Shown: in pieces, positions 1-8,616 of the stretch
Layout of the letters: each line of letters starts with the position of its first letter
Position numbering within the stretch: position 1 is the first letter of the stretch
Origin: Anaerolineae bacterium
GTDB lineage: Bacteria > Chloroflexota > Anaerolineae > JAAYZQ01
Length of the DNA: 54,086 bases
NCBI GenBank assembly: GCA_023544525.1
Contig: JAMJFU010000003.1
Span: 1 to 54,086, forward strand
Reading direction: 5' to 3'
Program-made: the position numbers and the translations under genes
The notes under the pieces: generated by a model
Database searches by the model: none
Seen by the model: only the letters and a program-made list of their open reading frames with translations
What the model was told of the DNA's origin: nothing

Positions 1-1146
1 TGTGCTGCCACTGACGGTCGAGGCAATGATAGCCGTAGCCCCCAGTTCGGCCGCAATTTCGGTCGCCACCTGGCTGATGGCCTCGGTGACGTTCCGAAAG
101 CCCGACAGGAGGCTGCGATGGAGCCAGTCCTGGTAGGGCATGCTGCGCTCGGTCACCTCGGCGATGCGGGCCATCGTCTGGACGGCTTGTAGTGGATAAC
201 TCCCGACTGCCGTCTCGCCGGAGAGCATGATGGCGTCGGAGCCGTCAAGGATGGCATTCGCCACGTCCGATGCCTCGGCCCGAGTGGGCCGTGGGTTACG
301 CATCATCGAATCCAGCATCTGTGTGGCTGTGATCACCGGTTTGCTGGCGTTATTGCAGAGCTTGATGATCCTTTTCTGAAAGATCGGCACCTCCTCGGCA
401 GGTGCCTCGATGCCCAGATCCCCGCGCGCGACCATCATCCCGTCGGACACCTCCAGGATCTCTTCGATGCAATCCAGGGCCTCCGGCTTTTCGATCTTGG
501 CGATAATGGGCGTCTGCGAGTCCAGTTCCTCCAGGAAAGTGCGGAGTTGCTGCACGTCCTTGGGCGAGCGGACAAAGGACAGGGCAAAATAGTCGACGTG
601 CTGCTCGACGGCGAATCTGGCGTCAGCCCGGTCCTTCTCGGTCACGGAGGGCATCTTGATGCTTGTGTGGGGCAGGCTGATGCCCTTGCGTGATCCGAGC
701 ACCCCTCCGGTGATGACCTTCGTTTCGACCTGGCCTTCCTCCACGCTCTCGACTTTCAGCTCCAGCAGGCCGTCGTCCAGCAGGATGCGATCTCCCGGCT
801 CGACCTCGCGTAGAAGCTCGGGGTGGGGCACGGGGATCCTGCCCGGCTCGTCAGACGAGCCCGCCTCCACCATCGTAAACCTCTCGCCCCTCACCAGTTG
901 GACAGCTTGTCCAGGGAGCACGCCTACCCGTAGCTTGGGTCCCTGGAGATCGGCCAGGATGGCGATGGGCCGGCCTGTCTCTTTGGCTACCTGCCTGACT
1001 ATATCGATGCGCTCTGCCTGCTCCTCATGGGTGCCGTGGGAGAAGTTGATCCGAGCCACAGCCATTCCGGCGGCTGCAAAGGAACGGATCGTCTCCACGT
1101 CCCCCGATACGGGACCCAAGGTACAGACGATCTTGGTTCGTAACAT
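1..1146 (-). CDS. pyk: Pyruvate kinase, C-terminus cut by window edge
   Basis: Last step of glycolysis: phosphoenolpyruvate plus ADP to pyruvate plus ATP, in the cytoplasm. 382 codons are open to the window edge; the family is usually 470-590 residues, so the C-terminal allosteric domain is missing here only because the window ends. Visible signatures are the N-terminal TKIVCTLGP, the substrate-loop INFSHG, the active-site block IIAKIEKPEAL with its catalytic lysine, the metal-site MVARGDLG and the late SGETAVGSYP. The ATG at 1146 is preceded by AGGAGG at good spacing. It lies 15 bases after the MFS gene and is probably co-transcribed with it. The identification is secure. Confidence 0.97.
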   Translation of the reverse strand, partial: MLRTKIVCTLGPVSGDVETIRSFAAAGMAVARINFSHGTHEEQAERIDIVRQVAKETGRPIAILADLQGPKLRVGVLPGQAVQLVRGERFTMVEAGSSDEPGRIPVPHPELLREVEPGDRILLDDGLLELKVESVEEGQVETKVITGGVLGSRKGISLPHTSIKMPSVTEKDRADARFAVEQHVDYFALSFVRSPKDVQQLRTFLEELDSQTPIIAKIEKPEALDCIEEILEVSDGMMVARGDLGIEAPAEEVPIFQKRIIKLCNNASKPVITATQMLDSMMRNPRPTRAEASDVANAILDGSDAIMLSGETAVGSYPLQAVQTMARIAEVTERSMPYQDWLHRSLLSGFRNVTEAISQVATEIAAELGATAIIASTVSGST

Positions 1147-1161
1147 CTGGCTTTCCTCCTG

Positions 1162-2433
1162 TCACTCCAGAAGCGGGGGTTCTATATGGATCCCTTCCAA
1201 TAGCTGCTGCTCCGCTTCACGCAGGCTAAAGATAGAAGCCACACCTGCCAGTAGGACAATGATGCCAGTAAACATGAACACGTTTGACGGTCCGACGATG
1301 TCGCCCAGAATACCGGCCATGATGAGGGCACCCATGGTCCCGATGCCGATGACGGTGACCATCGCGCTTTCGACCCGGCCACGTTGAGAGTCGGGTACTA
1401 GGGCCTGGGTCATGGCCGCCAGCGTAGTCCGCGCCGAGACGACGCATAGCCCCACCACCAACGCGCCAACAAGGACCAACCAGTAGACCGGGGCGATAGC
1501 AAAGACCAAAATGCCCAAACCGAGGATGATCATCGTGATGCTGACGATCTGTCGCGAACGTGCCCAGGTGGCGTATGCGCTGATCAGAAGGGCGCCAAAG
1601 GCCATGCCTACGCCTTCTGTGGCCTGCAGCAGGCCGAGATACTCGGCCGAGATGCCCAGCAGTTGTTTAAAATAGGCAGCAGCCAGGAGGACGGTTGCGC
1701 TCAAGCCGAGGGTGGCCATGGTTGTGATGGCCATAAGCTGGAGCAAAGGCTTGTTGCTGCCGATATAGCGAACGCCATCGGTAAAGTCTGTCCAAAATCT
1801 GCGGAACTCACCAGCTGCCACCGAGGTGCCGGCCGGCGGCGTGCCGGAGGGGATACGGGCCGCCAGCAGAAGAGCTCCGGAGACCAGGAATGTCATCGAG
1901 TCTACTACAAAGGCGGTATAGGTCGAGGTTAGGCTGATGACCAGGGTTGCCAACGAAGCCCCGGCGATCAGAGAGATCAGTTCGGTGGCCTGGATGAGGG
2001 CATTGGCGGTCAGGAGGTGCTCGGCGGGCACCATGTTGGGAATAGAGGCGTTGCGTGCCGGGACAAAGACGGCGCCGACACCCATTACGGCAAAGGCCGT
2101 CAGGTAGAGGATGTACAGGTCCCCTGAGTCTTGCACCAAAAGGGCCAGGAGGATGAGGCCCGCACGCAGTATATCGGTGACGATCATGACCGTCTTGCGG
2201 CTGAAGCGGTCGACAAAGACGCCACTGGCCAATGCGAAGAGCTGAGGCAGGGTCATGGCGGTGGCGATGACCACCACAGCCAATCCAGATCTGGCGGCCA
2301 GCTCGTTGATCAGCACCAAAGCGGCGACAACGGCGAAATTGTCCCCAACTTTGGAAATGAGCTGGCTCAAGAACAGAGCCAGGAAATCACGGTTTCTCAA
2401 GACCGTCAACATACCGGCCCTGTGGTTATTCAT
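1162..2433 (-). CDS. MFS transporter (EntS/MFS_3-like exporter)
   Basis: 423-residue integral membrane protein with about 12 hydrophobic segments. The loop after the second segment carries GVFVDRFSRKTVMI, a form of the MFS motif A, and the N-terminus (RNRDFLALFLSQLISKVGDN) is typical of the MFS_3 / enterobactin-exporter-like branch common in Gram-positive bacteria and Chloroflexota. The substrate cannot be read from sequence; export of a small molecule or drug is the usual family role. The ATG at 2433 has AAGGA upstream. It sits between the YfhO-type gene and pyk on the same strand, with short gaps that allow one transcript. Confidence 0.85.
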   Translation of the reverse strand: MNNHRAGMLTVLRNRDFLALFLSQLISKVGDNFAVVAALVLINELAARSGLAVVVIATAMTLPQLFALASGVFVDRFSRKTVMIVTDILRAGLILLALLVQDSGDLYILYLTAFAVMGVGAVFVPARNASIPNMVPAEHLLTANALIQATELISLIAGASLATLVISLTSTYTAFVVDSMTFLVSGALLLAARIPSGTPPAGTSVAAGEFRRFWTDFTDGVRYIGSNKPLLQLMAITTMATLGLSATVLLAAAYFKQLLGISAEYLGLLQATEGVGMAFGALLISAYATWARSRQIVSITMIILGLGILVFAIAPVYWLVLVGALVVGLCVVSARTTLAAMTQALVPDSQRGRVESAMVTVIGIGTMGALIMAGILGDIVGPSNVFMFTGIIVLLAGVASIFSLREAEQQLLEGIHIEPPLLE

Positions 2434-2478
2434 GCCCGATCCTTAAAGGAAGAGTAGCCGATCCCGCCCATTATAGCC

Positions 2479-4809
2479 TCAAAGGGAAGCGTTGGCAAAC
2501 GCTTCCCCGGGCTCCGACTTTCGCTTCAGAGCCATGACTGCCAGGCAAGCGAGCAGCGTCAGCCCACTGAGGATGCCTGGCAGAAGCGGTACGTGATAGC
2601 GGATCTCGACCCGTTGGCTCCCGGCTGCTACCGTGACTGCCTGCAGGAAGTAGTCGACCCGGTGGATGGGCCGCTCGGCACCGTCCACCCGCGCCCGCCA
2701 ACCAGGATAGAAGGGCTGGCTGATGACGAGCAGTGCTTCCCTGGTAGCCGAGACGTCCAGAATCAACCGGCCTGGCCTGGCCTCTACGACCTGCACGGTG
2801 CCCGGCGGAGTGGCTGCGTCCCCTGGTCCTAGACCTTCAACGGTCCTGGGCGAGATGGCCGTCGTGCGCGGGGAAAACCCTTCAGCATTGAGCATCTCCA
2901 GTGCGCGGGTGTCGCTGGCGACGACAACCTCAGAAACCAGCCAGGCACGCGGCAGCGGATCGCCGACCTGGTAGATTTTTGTGGCTCCCTCCTCATAGAC
3001 GCGCACCAGGCCAGGGCCGTCCAGGTCCTCCTGGCTGAGCACGTAGCGCACGTTGAGCAACTGCCAGCGACGCCAGCTTTCCACTTGCTCTTCGAATACC
3101 TCGAAATGATCCAGGCGCAGCGGCGTATTGCCAGTGATGTCTTCGATCTGGTACACGATGCCTGCACTGGCCCCACCCGGCAGCCAGCCCGCGCTGGAGA
3201 TGCGGTAGGTGCCGGTCTGTGCTTTGAGAAAGCGGACTATCCCCGTTTCGGGGAACGGGCCGCCCGGCAACGGCTGGGCAAGGTTGTACTGCCAGTTGAC
3301 CGTGAACAGGTTGAGCCAGATGAGGCCCAGCGCCAAGGCCATCGACACGCCCCGCCGCGCTCGCCCGGCTAGCCGGGCTGCAAACAGCAGGGCCGATCCG
3401 CCGAGAATGAACAGCACCAGCACGTGGTGCCGCAGCAGGCCCTCGAAGAGGTTGACCTCGACGCCCTGCTGCTGTCCCTGCAGATAGCCAAAGTAGAACA
3501 GGGCGGTCAGCGCGATGAATGCCAGCCACAGCCAGATCAGTGCCCGACCAAAGCGCCGGAATCCTCTACGCACCAACCGATGCACTGGTTGCACGAGCGT
3601 CAACGCGCCATAGCCAGCCAGAACACTGATGGCAAAACCAAAGAGGTAGATGATTCGCTCCTGGTCCCGCACCGCGCCAAAGCCAGGCAGGCCCAGGTAG
3701 GCCAGGCTGTACAGGAACGTGTGCCGCCCAAAGGCCAGGAGAAAGGCGGCGACCGCCACCACGGTCCAAAAGACGACCTCGCGCCGCGACCGCTTCACAA
3801 GGAGGGCAGCGACCGCCAGGACCAAGGGCAGGATGCCCACGTATTGCGGCGACCCGCCGAAATAGCCGGGGTAGAGCAGGTGAGTGACCTCGGCCAGGGG
3901 GAACCCCCAGGACACGGCCTGGTAGTCCAGTCCGGTCCGGGTAGAGTGGGCAATGAACTGCAAGGTGGGCACAAGCTGGATCGCGGTTAGCAGGACCGCC
4001 AGCACAATGGGCAGCAGGACCCAATATGCAGCCAGAGCCAGTCCGGCAGCCAATCGCCTGCTGCGGGACGGTGAGCCTGCTCCTGACCGGACGTGCTTGT
4101 CCCTGCGGGACCAGACCAAAAAGAGGCCATAGGCAAACACGGCATAGATCACATAGAGGGCCGTCTGGGGGTGCCCTGCCAGAAGGGCGCAGGCCAGTGC
4201 CAGCCCTGCCAAAACGAGCTGGGATAACGGCTGGGTGCGTTCCGCTGCCCGGTCGAGAAAGAGCAGGATGAGTGGCAGCCAAACGGCCGTCTCGAGGATG
4301 GTGATCTGTTGCACGGGGAAGGAGGTGAGATAGCCAGCATAGGTGAAAGCAATGGCCGAGACGGCACCGGCAAAGCGTGCTGCTGCGAGGGACGAGCCTA
4401 CGCGGCGCGCCCGGTGGCGGACAAAAACGTAGGTAAACAGGCTGGCCAGTGAAAAGTGAAAGATGACCTGAGCCGTCAAGAGGCCTAACCCGAAGGAGAG
4501 GCCAGACAGGGCCAGGGCCAGATCGGGCAGCAGGTTGAACGGATAGAAAAAGCCGGTTTGGATGTCGGCCAGGCCGGGCTGACCCGCGTTGATGTAGGGG
4601 TTCCACGCCGGCAGGCGCCCTGCAGCCAGTTCTCGGGCGCCGAACAGATGGAGCGGGTAGTACTGGCTTGTAAAGTCGCCGGGGGGGATCACAGCCCGGT
4701 CGGCGGGATCAAGGGCCCACAACCGCCACCAGAAAAGCAGCGGCAGGAGCATGAGGCCGGCGACGAGGAGTCCTTCTACCAGCGCGTTTCGTCGTTGTCG
4801 ATGGGACAC
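2479..4809 (-). CDS. YfhO-type multi-pass membrane protein (putative GT-C glycosyltransferase)
   Basis: About 776 residues with one N-terminal membrane segment, an extracytoplasmic loop, many further membrane segments and a soluble C-terminal region before a last hydrophobic helix. The first loop (PGDFTSQYYPLHLFGARE, then AWNPYINAGQPGLADIQ) matches the YfhO / membrane glycosyltransferase-like family, in which an early acidic residue binds the lipid-phosphate sugar donor. In Firmicutes YfhO glycosylates lipoteichoic acid; here the acceptor is unknown. I chose the GTG at 4809 because AGGAG lies seven bases upstream. The frame is open back to 4959, but that stretch is basic, non-hydrophobic and overlaps the upstream ATPase gene. 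Confidence 0.82.
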   Translation of the reverse strand: MSHRQRRNALVEGLLVAGLMLLPLLFWWRLWALDPADRAVIPPGDFTSQYYPLHLFGARELAAGRLPAWNPYINAGQPGLADIQTGFFYPFNLLPDLALALSGLSFGLGLLTAQVIFHFSLASLFTYVFVRHRARRVGSSLAAARFAGAVSAIAFTYAGYLTSFPVQQITILETAVWLPLILLFLDRAAERTQPLSQLVLAGLALACALLAGHPQTALYVIYAVFAYGLFLVWSRRDKHVRSGAGSPSRSRRLAAGLALAAYWVLLPIVLAVLLTAIQLVPTLQFIAHSTRTGLDYQAVSWGFPLAEVTHLLYPGYFGGSPQYVGILPLVLAVAALLVKRSRREVVFWTVVAVAAFLLAFGRHTFLYSLAYLGLPGFGAVRDQERIIYLFGFAISVLAGYGALTLVQPVHRLVRRGFRRFGRALIWLWLAFIALTALFYFGYLQGQQQGVEVNLFEGLLRHHVLVLFILGGSALLFAARLAGRARRGVSMALALGLIWLNLFTVNWQYNLAQPLPGGPFPETGIVRFLKAQTGTYRISSAGWLPGGASAGIVYQIEDITGNTPLRLDHFEVFEEQVESWRRWQLLNVRYVLSQEDLDGPGLVRVYEEGATKIYQVGDPLPRAWLVSEVVVASDTRALEMLNAEGFSPRTTAISPRTVEGLGPGDAATPPGTVQVVEARPGRLILDVSATREALLVISQPFYPGWRARVDGAERPIHRVDYFLQAVTVAAGSQRVEIRYHVPLLPGILSGLTLLACLAVMALKRKSEPGEAFANASL

Positions 4810-4862
4810 TGTCGAGCTCCTACTCGGACGGTGAGTTGTTGGCAAACAGCGCCTGGGGTCAG

Positions 4863-6293
4863 TCAGCCGCTGCGGCGGTCGCGCTTGCGGTCCTTGCGGC
4901 TGGCACGGCGTTGTGGCGTGCCCCGGTAACTCGGGGCGAGGATGGCAAATACGGTACACCGTCCTACGTCGAGCATCCGGGTACGCAGCCGCGCATCGAC
5001 GTCGTCGATGGGCTGGGACATGGTGATGACGGTGGGCAGGCGAGCGTTGTACCGATGGTTGAGGAGCTGGAAGAGCTTCTCCTGGGCCCAGGGGCTGGTG
5101 CTCTCTGTCCCGAGGTCGTCAAGGACCAACAGCGGTGCTTTGCGCACTTCTTCGAACCGTGTGTCGAATCGAACGGTGCTGTGGGGGCTGAACGTGGCCC
5201 GCAGATGATCCAGGAGATCGGGTACGACGACAAAAAGCGCTGTCTCGCCCGAAGCCGTCCAGCTATTGGCGATGGCCGCGGCGAGGTGGGTCTTGCCGCT
5301 GCCATAGTCACCAGTCAGCACCAGCCAGTCTTCCGGGTGGCGGGCGTAGTTGCGGCACAGTTCGAGTGCACGCTTCAGATTGGCCTGTTCGTCCGCCGGT
5401 AGCTCATCCTCCCTGAGCTCAAAGGTATCGAAGGTCATATCCTGCATAATGGACAGGCTGGACAGGTCCGACCGGTCCTGGGCCACCCCACTCAGGCGAA
5501 AGTCCGGGGCGAGGATGGTCAGCAGGTGGGTCAGGTCTGGGTCGACCATGCGCGAGCGAATGCGCAGGTCGATCTCTTCCAGGTCATTGTTGGAGGTGAT
5601 GACGGTTGGCAGCCGGGCGTTGTAGCGGTAGTTCAAGATCTGAAAGAGCTTTTCTGTCGCCCAGCTGGTGCTGCTCTGCGTGCCCAGATCGTCCAGGATG
5701 AGCAACGGTGCATTTCGCACCTCTTCGAATCGCTGGTCGTAGCGGACAGGACTGGACGGGCTGTAGGTCGCTCGAAGATGGTCGAGGAGATCGGGCACGA
5801 CGACAAAGAGGACCGGTTGACCGCGTTTGATGGCCCTGTTGGCGATGGCCGCCGCCAGGTGGGTCTTGCCAGAGCCATATCCGCCGAACAGGATCAGCCA
5901 GCCCTCCGGGTTGTCAGCGTAGCGGCGTGCTTCCTCGTAGACATTCCGCAGGTTCTCCGCCTTGTCCGGTGGCAGGCCATAGCCTTCGGGCACAAAGGTC
6001 TTAAAGGCCATGCGGTGCAGGTGTTTGAGATTGCCCAAAGCCCGCAGTTGCTCCAGGCGCTGTTGCTCGAGGTTGGCGAGCTGACAGCGACAGGGAAAGA
6101 CCTTGCCAAAGTTTGGATGGTCTATCGGTACGTCTTCTCGCAGATAGCCGAGCCCACCACACAGGGGGCATTCGGCTGTTGCCTGTTCACCGTTCGGCGC
6201 GAGGTGCTCCGCGTCAGTGTTCGATATAGTCGGCATAGTCTCCTTCGATGAACCGGCGCCTGTCTCTCTCAGCACCTCGTCTAGACGTCTCAT
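4863..6293 (-). CDS. DnaC/IstB-like ATPase with two tandem AAA+ domains
   Basis: A 476-residue protein resembling primosomal helicase loaders (DnaC/DnaI), but with the AAA+ core present twice. The N-terminus has a probable zinc knuckle (CPLCGG, then CRC), as in DnaC-like proteins. Copy 1 has Walker A GGYGSGKTHLAAAIAN near residue 137 and Walker B LLILDDLG near 197. Copy 2 has GDYGSGKTHLAAAIAN near 328 and LLVLDDLG near 388. Both keep an R-x-R-x-R-M arginine-finger region. The sensor-1 block TVITSN of copy 1 is TVITMS in copy 2, so its asparagine is lost. Family members are usually about 250-330 residues with one core. The start at 6293 follows GGAGG; an alternative ATG at 6236 has its ribosome site only three bases away. 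It overlaps the DnaD-like gene, so the two are probably coupled. Confidence 0.88.
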   Translation of the reverse strand: MRRLDEVLRETGAGSSKETMPTISNTDAEHLAPNGEQATAECPLCGGLGYLREDVPIDHPNFGKVFPCRCQLANLEQQRLEQLRALGNLKHLHRMAFKTFVPEGYGLPPDKAENLRNVYEEARRYADNPEGWLILFGGYGSGKTHLAAAIANRAIKRGQPVLFVVVPDLLDHLRATYSPSSPVRYDQRFEEVRNAPLLILDDLGTQSSTSWATEKLFQILNYRYNARLPTVITSNNDLEEIDLRIRSRMVDPDLTHLLTILAPDFRLSGVAQDRSDLSSLSIMQDMTFDTFELREDELPADEQANLKRALELCRNYARHPEDWLVLTGDYGSGKTHLAAAIANSWTASGETALFVVVPDLLDHLRATFSPHSTVRFDTRFEEVRKAPLLVLDDLGTESTSPWAQEKLFQLLNHRYNARLPTVITMSQPIDDVDARLRTRMLDVGRCTVFAILAPSYRGTPQRRASRKDRKRDRRSG

Positions 6294-6918
6294 CCTCTCT
6301 TCCCTCCGCAGCCCAGCGTTCCAGAATACGCTGGACATACCGCCAACTGCGCTTGTTGAGCTCCACAGCTTCGCGGAAGGCGTCTTCGATCCATGCGGCA
6401 GGATAGGTATCCTCCGCTTCCATTAGTTCTTCAGCCAAAAGCGGCGTAAGGGCGCCAATGTTGTGCTCGTAGAGGACAAAGATGTTGGGCCGCTGGGCCT
6501 CGAGGCGCACAGTCTCTCGTGACTCGGCCGGTGTCCACCTGCCGCTAACGATGTGATCTACCGCCTGCCGGCCCTTCTCGCTGTTGACCAGGTACCAGTC
6601 CTGGCGGTCCTGGCCCTCTCCGGCGCTGACCCGCAACAACGAACGCCGGGCGACTGCCCGCTCCAGGGCGTCGCGCAAGGCCTCCTCGGGCGGGAGGCCT
6701 GGCTCAGCCAGGCCCTCAAGCAGGCGGCGGTCGCCGGCCAGTTCACGCCCACTGACGCAGGGAACCTCGTCGCGTCTCTGGGTGAACAACCAGAAGACGT
6801 GAAGTGTCACCTTCAGTTCACCCAGATGATCGATCGTGGGCAGTAGCTCAGTAAAAAACAGGTTCGGCACTGGCGTATACGGTTGTTTGCCGGCCGGAAA
6901 CCCGGCAAAACCCTTCAT
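6214..6918 (-). CDS. DnaD-like replication initiation protein
   Basis: 234-residue protein with the two-part layout of DnaD/DnaB-type primosomal proteins. The N-terminal winged-helix-like part contains PVPNLFFTELLPTIDHLGELKVTLHVFW. The C-terminal helical part contains WRYVQRILERWAAEG, which fits the Y-x3-I-x3-W core of the DnaD C-terminal family. In Firmicutes such proteins bridge DnaA or restart proteins and the helicase loader. The next gene downstream is the DnaC-like ATPase, so a helicase-loading role is likely. The ATG at 6918 is about 27 bases below a strong promoter. The frame is open further upstream to 7041, but that part would lie upstream of the predicted transcription start. Confidence 0.8.
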   Translation of the reverse strand: MKGFAGFPAGKQPYTPVPNLFFTELLPTIDHLGELKVTLHVFWLFTQRRDEVPCVSGRELAGDRRLLEGLAEPGLPPEEALRDALERAVARRSLLRVSAGEGQDRQDWYLVNSEKGRQAVDHIVSGRWTPAESRETVRLEAQRPNIFVLYEHNIGALTPLLAEELMEAEDTYPAAWIEDAFREAVELNKRSWRYVQRILERWAAEGREDETSRRGAERDRRRFIEGDYADYIEH

Positions 6919-6951
6919 GGTTGTCACCAGCCTTCTGTTCTCACTGGAGAG

Positions 6952-6980
6952 ATTATAGACCCCCTTGCCCTGTTCGTCAA
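6952..6980 (-). promoter_or_regulatory. Sigma70-type promoter for the DnaD/DnaC-like genes
   Basis: On the minus strand, TTGACG (6975-6980) and a perfect TATAAT (6952-6957) are separated by 17 bases. Transcription would start near 6945, leaving a leader of about 27 bases before the ATG at 6918. The -35 overlaps the stop codon of the Nudix remnant. Confidence 0.75.
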
Positions 6981-7084
6981 GAGGCTGCTTGCTGTACCCC
7001 GGCGTCGGTATCGTAGTGCGGCACGAGCAGGATGCACCCATCGTGGATCACGGCCAGCGCCACCCGGATCCGGATCTCGGCCAT
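6977..7084 (-). pseudogene. Nudix hydrolase N-terminal remnant
   Basis: A 35-codon reading frame whose first 29 residues (MAEIRIRVALAVIHDG, then ILLVPHYDTDAG) read like the start of a Nudix hydrolase: a beta strand with a basic start, the HDG turn and an ILLV strand. It stops before any Nudix box (GX5EX7REUXEEXGU) could appear. Its ATG overlaps the stop of the DUF2723 gene (TGATG), so it is positioned as a translationally coupled downstream gene. I read it as the 5' end of a gene whose remainder was deleted. It could instead be a chance coding tail, since the region of similarity is short. Confidence 0.45.
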
Positions 7085-8595
7085 CACTCGACCGCGCCCA
7101 CGATCCGCACCATCCCCGGCAGCTCCGGCACTGGCTCCTCGAGGTAGGCACTGTGGTAGCCGGCACCATCCTGCCAGGCGTAGATGGGGCGCGTACCCAG
7201 CCAGGTTCCGATCTCGCCCGGTGTGACCCAGCGGGCTGAATACCACTCCTTCTCGGCCCAGGCTACGTACAGGATTGCCTCCAGGTCGTCATAATGGGGC
7301 TCCGAATCCACCAGCACAAACTCGGGGCCTGCCTCGGCCACAAACCGCTCGGCCATGTCCTGGTAGTAGGTGTTGTCGCTCTCATCCACGTCGGCCCAGT
7401 TCTGCCAGAGGGGATAGAGCGGCATGGCCAGGATCACAGCGGCCAAGACCACTGACAAGGGGCTGGCCAGCCAGCCTGGTTGCTCGTGGAGCAGATCCCG
7501 CAGCCACTTGCGCAAAGCGCTCAAGCCACAGCCCAGAAAGACTGCAAAGATCAAATAAGACGGGACGAGATAGATGCGAAACGTGACCCCGCCATAGTTC
7601 ATGCCAAAGGTATAGAGGCCCAGGGCGGCCAATGCCAGGAAAGCGGTGCTCTTGAAATCGGCTTTGAGCCGTTCCCAGGCGCCGATCCAGCCCAGAATGT
7701 AGCCCCAGCGGAAGAACTGCTTCTCCAGGAGCTCCAGGTAGATGCGCAGGCGATCGACCTGGTCACCAAGGCCGAAGCCAAAGAACTGGCCCGGAAAGCG
7801 GTTCCTCGTCATCCAATGGATCCAGCCACGCCAGGAGAATGGCCCCAGCTCGTTCAACAGCGGCTGCTGGTGGGCGCGGATAATGACGTACAGGTACTGG
7901 GCAGCGCCCAGCAGCGCCAGCCCGGCCATGGCTGCCACGTGCCTGGGCTTGAGGAGCAAGCTGTAGTCGGTGACCAGTAGCAGGTAAAGGATGGCCGGCA
8001 GCAGTGTCACCACCGTCATATGATTGCCAAAGCTCAGCGCGTACAGGCCGAGGCCAAGATACAGCATCCCGACCCTGCGGGTCTGGTGCCAGACCAGCAA
8101 CGCCAGAATCACCGCTCCAATGAGGAAAGCGTTCAGCGTGTACACTTCGGCCACCACTGCCTGGCCCCACAGCGCCCGTGAGAAGGCGAAAGACAGGCCG
8201 GCAGACGCCGCAGCGATCCAGTCATTGGCCAGGTGCATGACGATCAGATACACCATGACCGCCGCGAGCGCTGCAAAGAAGGCGGACATCAGATTGGCGC
8301 GATAGGCATAGTTCTCGCCCACGGCGCCCAGCGGGCCGTTCACCGGCAGGTAGCCAAAGAGCCGGTTCAGGACGATGTACAGTGGATAGCCAAAACGGTG
8401 TGGGATGCCCCAGATGCGGGCTACGTACTGGAAGCGGGCGATGTCACCCCAGCCCACGCCCGGCAACAGGGTCTGCACGTATACCAGCAAGGCGATCAGG
8501 CCCAGGGCAAGAGGAGCGACCAGGCTGGTCATCCAGCGGCTAAGAGTGTGGACGGCTTCGCCCCTTGTCATGGTATCCACCGGCGGAGGGATCAC
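7084..8595 (-). CDS. DUF2723 membrane protein (putative protein O-glycosyltransferase)
   Basis: 503-residue protein with about ten membrane segments. The first loop carries VGWGDIARFQYVARIWGIPH followed by the FGYPLY block and YAYRANLMSAFFAALAAV, the hallmark arrangement of the DUF2723 family (acidic residue in loop 1, then HxxGYPLY and R-x-N). These are GT-C fold proteins related to protein O-mannosyltransferases; the donor would be a lipid-linked sugar and the reaction extracytoplasmic. The substrate is unknown here. The start is GTG at 8595; ATG at 8571 is an alternative and neither has a clear ribosome site. It follows dnaB by 21 bases, so it is probably on the dnaB transcript. Confidence 0.8.
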   Translation of the reverse strand: MIPPPVDTMTRGEAVHTLSRWMTSLVAPLALGLIALLVYVQTLLPGVGWGDIARFQYVARIWGIPHRFGYPLYIVLNRLFGYLPVNGPLGAVGENYAYRANLMSAFFAALAAVMVYLIVMHLANDWIAAASAGLSFAFSRALWGQAVVAEVYTLNAFLIGAVILALLVWHQTRRVGMLYLGLGLYALSFGNHMTVVTLLPAILYLLLVTDYSLLLKPRHVAAMAGLALLGAAQYLYVIIRAHQQPLLNELGPFSWRGWIHWMTRNRFPGQFFGFGLGDQVDRLRIYLELLEKQFFRWGYILGWIGAWERLKADFKSTAFLALAALGLYTFGMNYGGVTFRIYLVPSYLIFAVFLGCGLSALRKWLRDLLHEQPGWLASPLSVVLAAVILAMPLYPLWQNWADVDESDNTYYQDMAERFVAEAGPEFVLVDSEPHYDDLEAILYVAWAEKEWYSARWVTPGEIGTWLGTRPIYAWQDGAGYHSAYLEEPVPELPGMVRIVGAVE

Positions 8596-8616
8596 GCTGC
8601 CAGGGTCCGCCAGGCC

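Noticed and set aside
3566..4606. 346-codon minus-strand ORF within the YfhO-type gene
   Set aside because: Same strand but another frame; Pro/Gly/Arg-rich with no motif, while the main frame has proper membrane helices and the YfhO loop.
4810..4959. Longer N-terminus for the YfhO-type protein
   Set aside because: The extension is polar and Pro/Arg-rich, overlaps the ATPase gene, and the GTG at 4809 has a good ribosome site.
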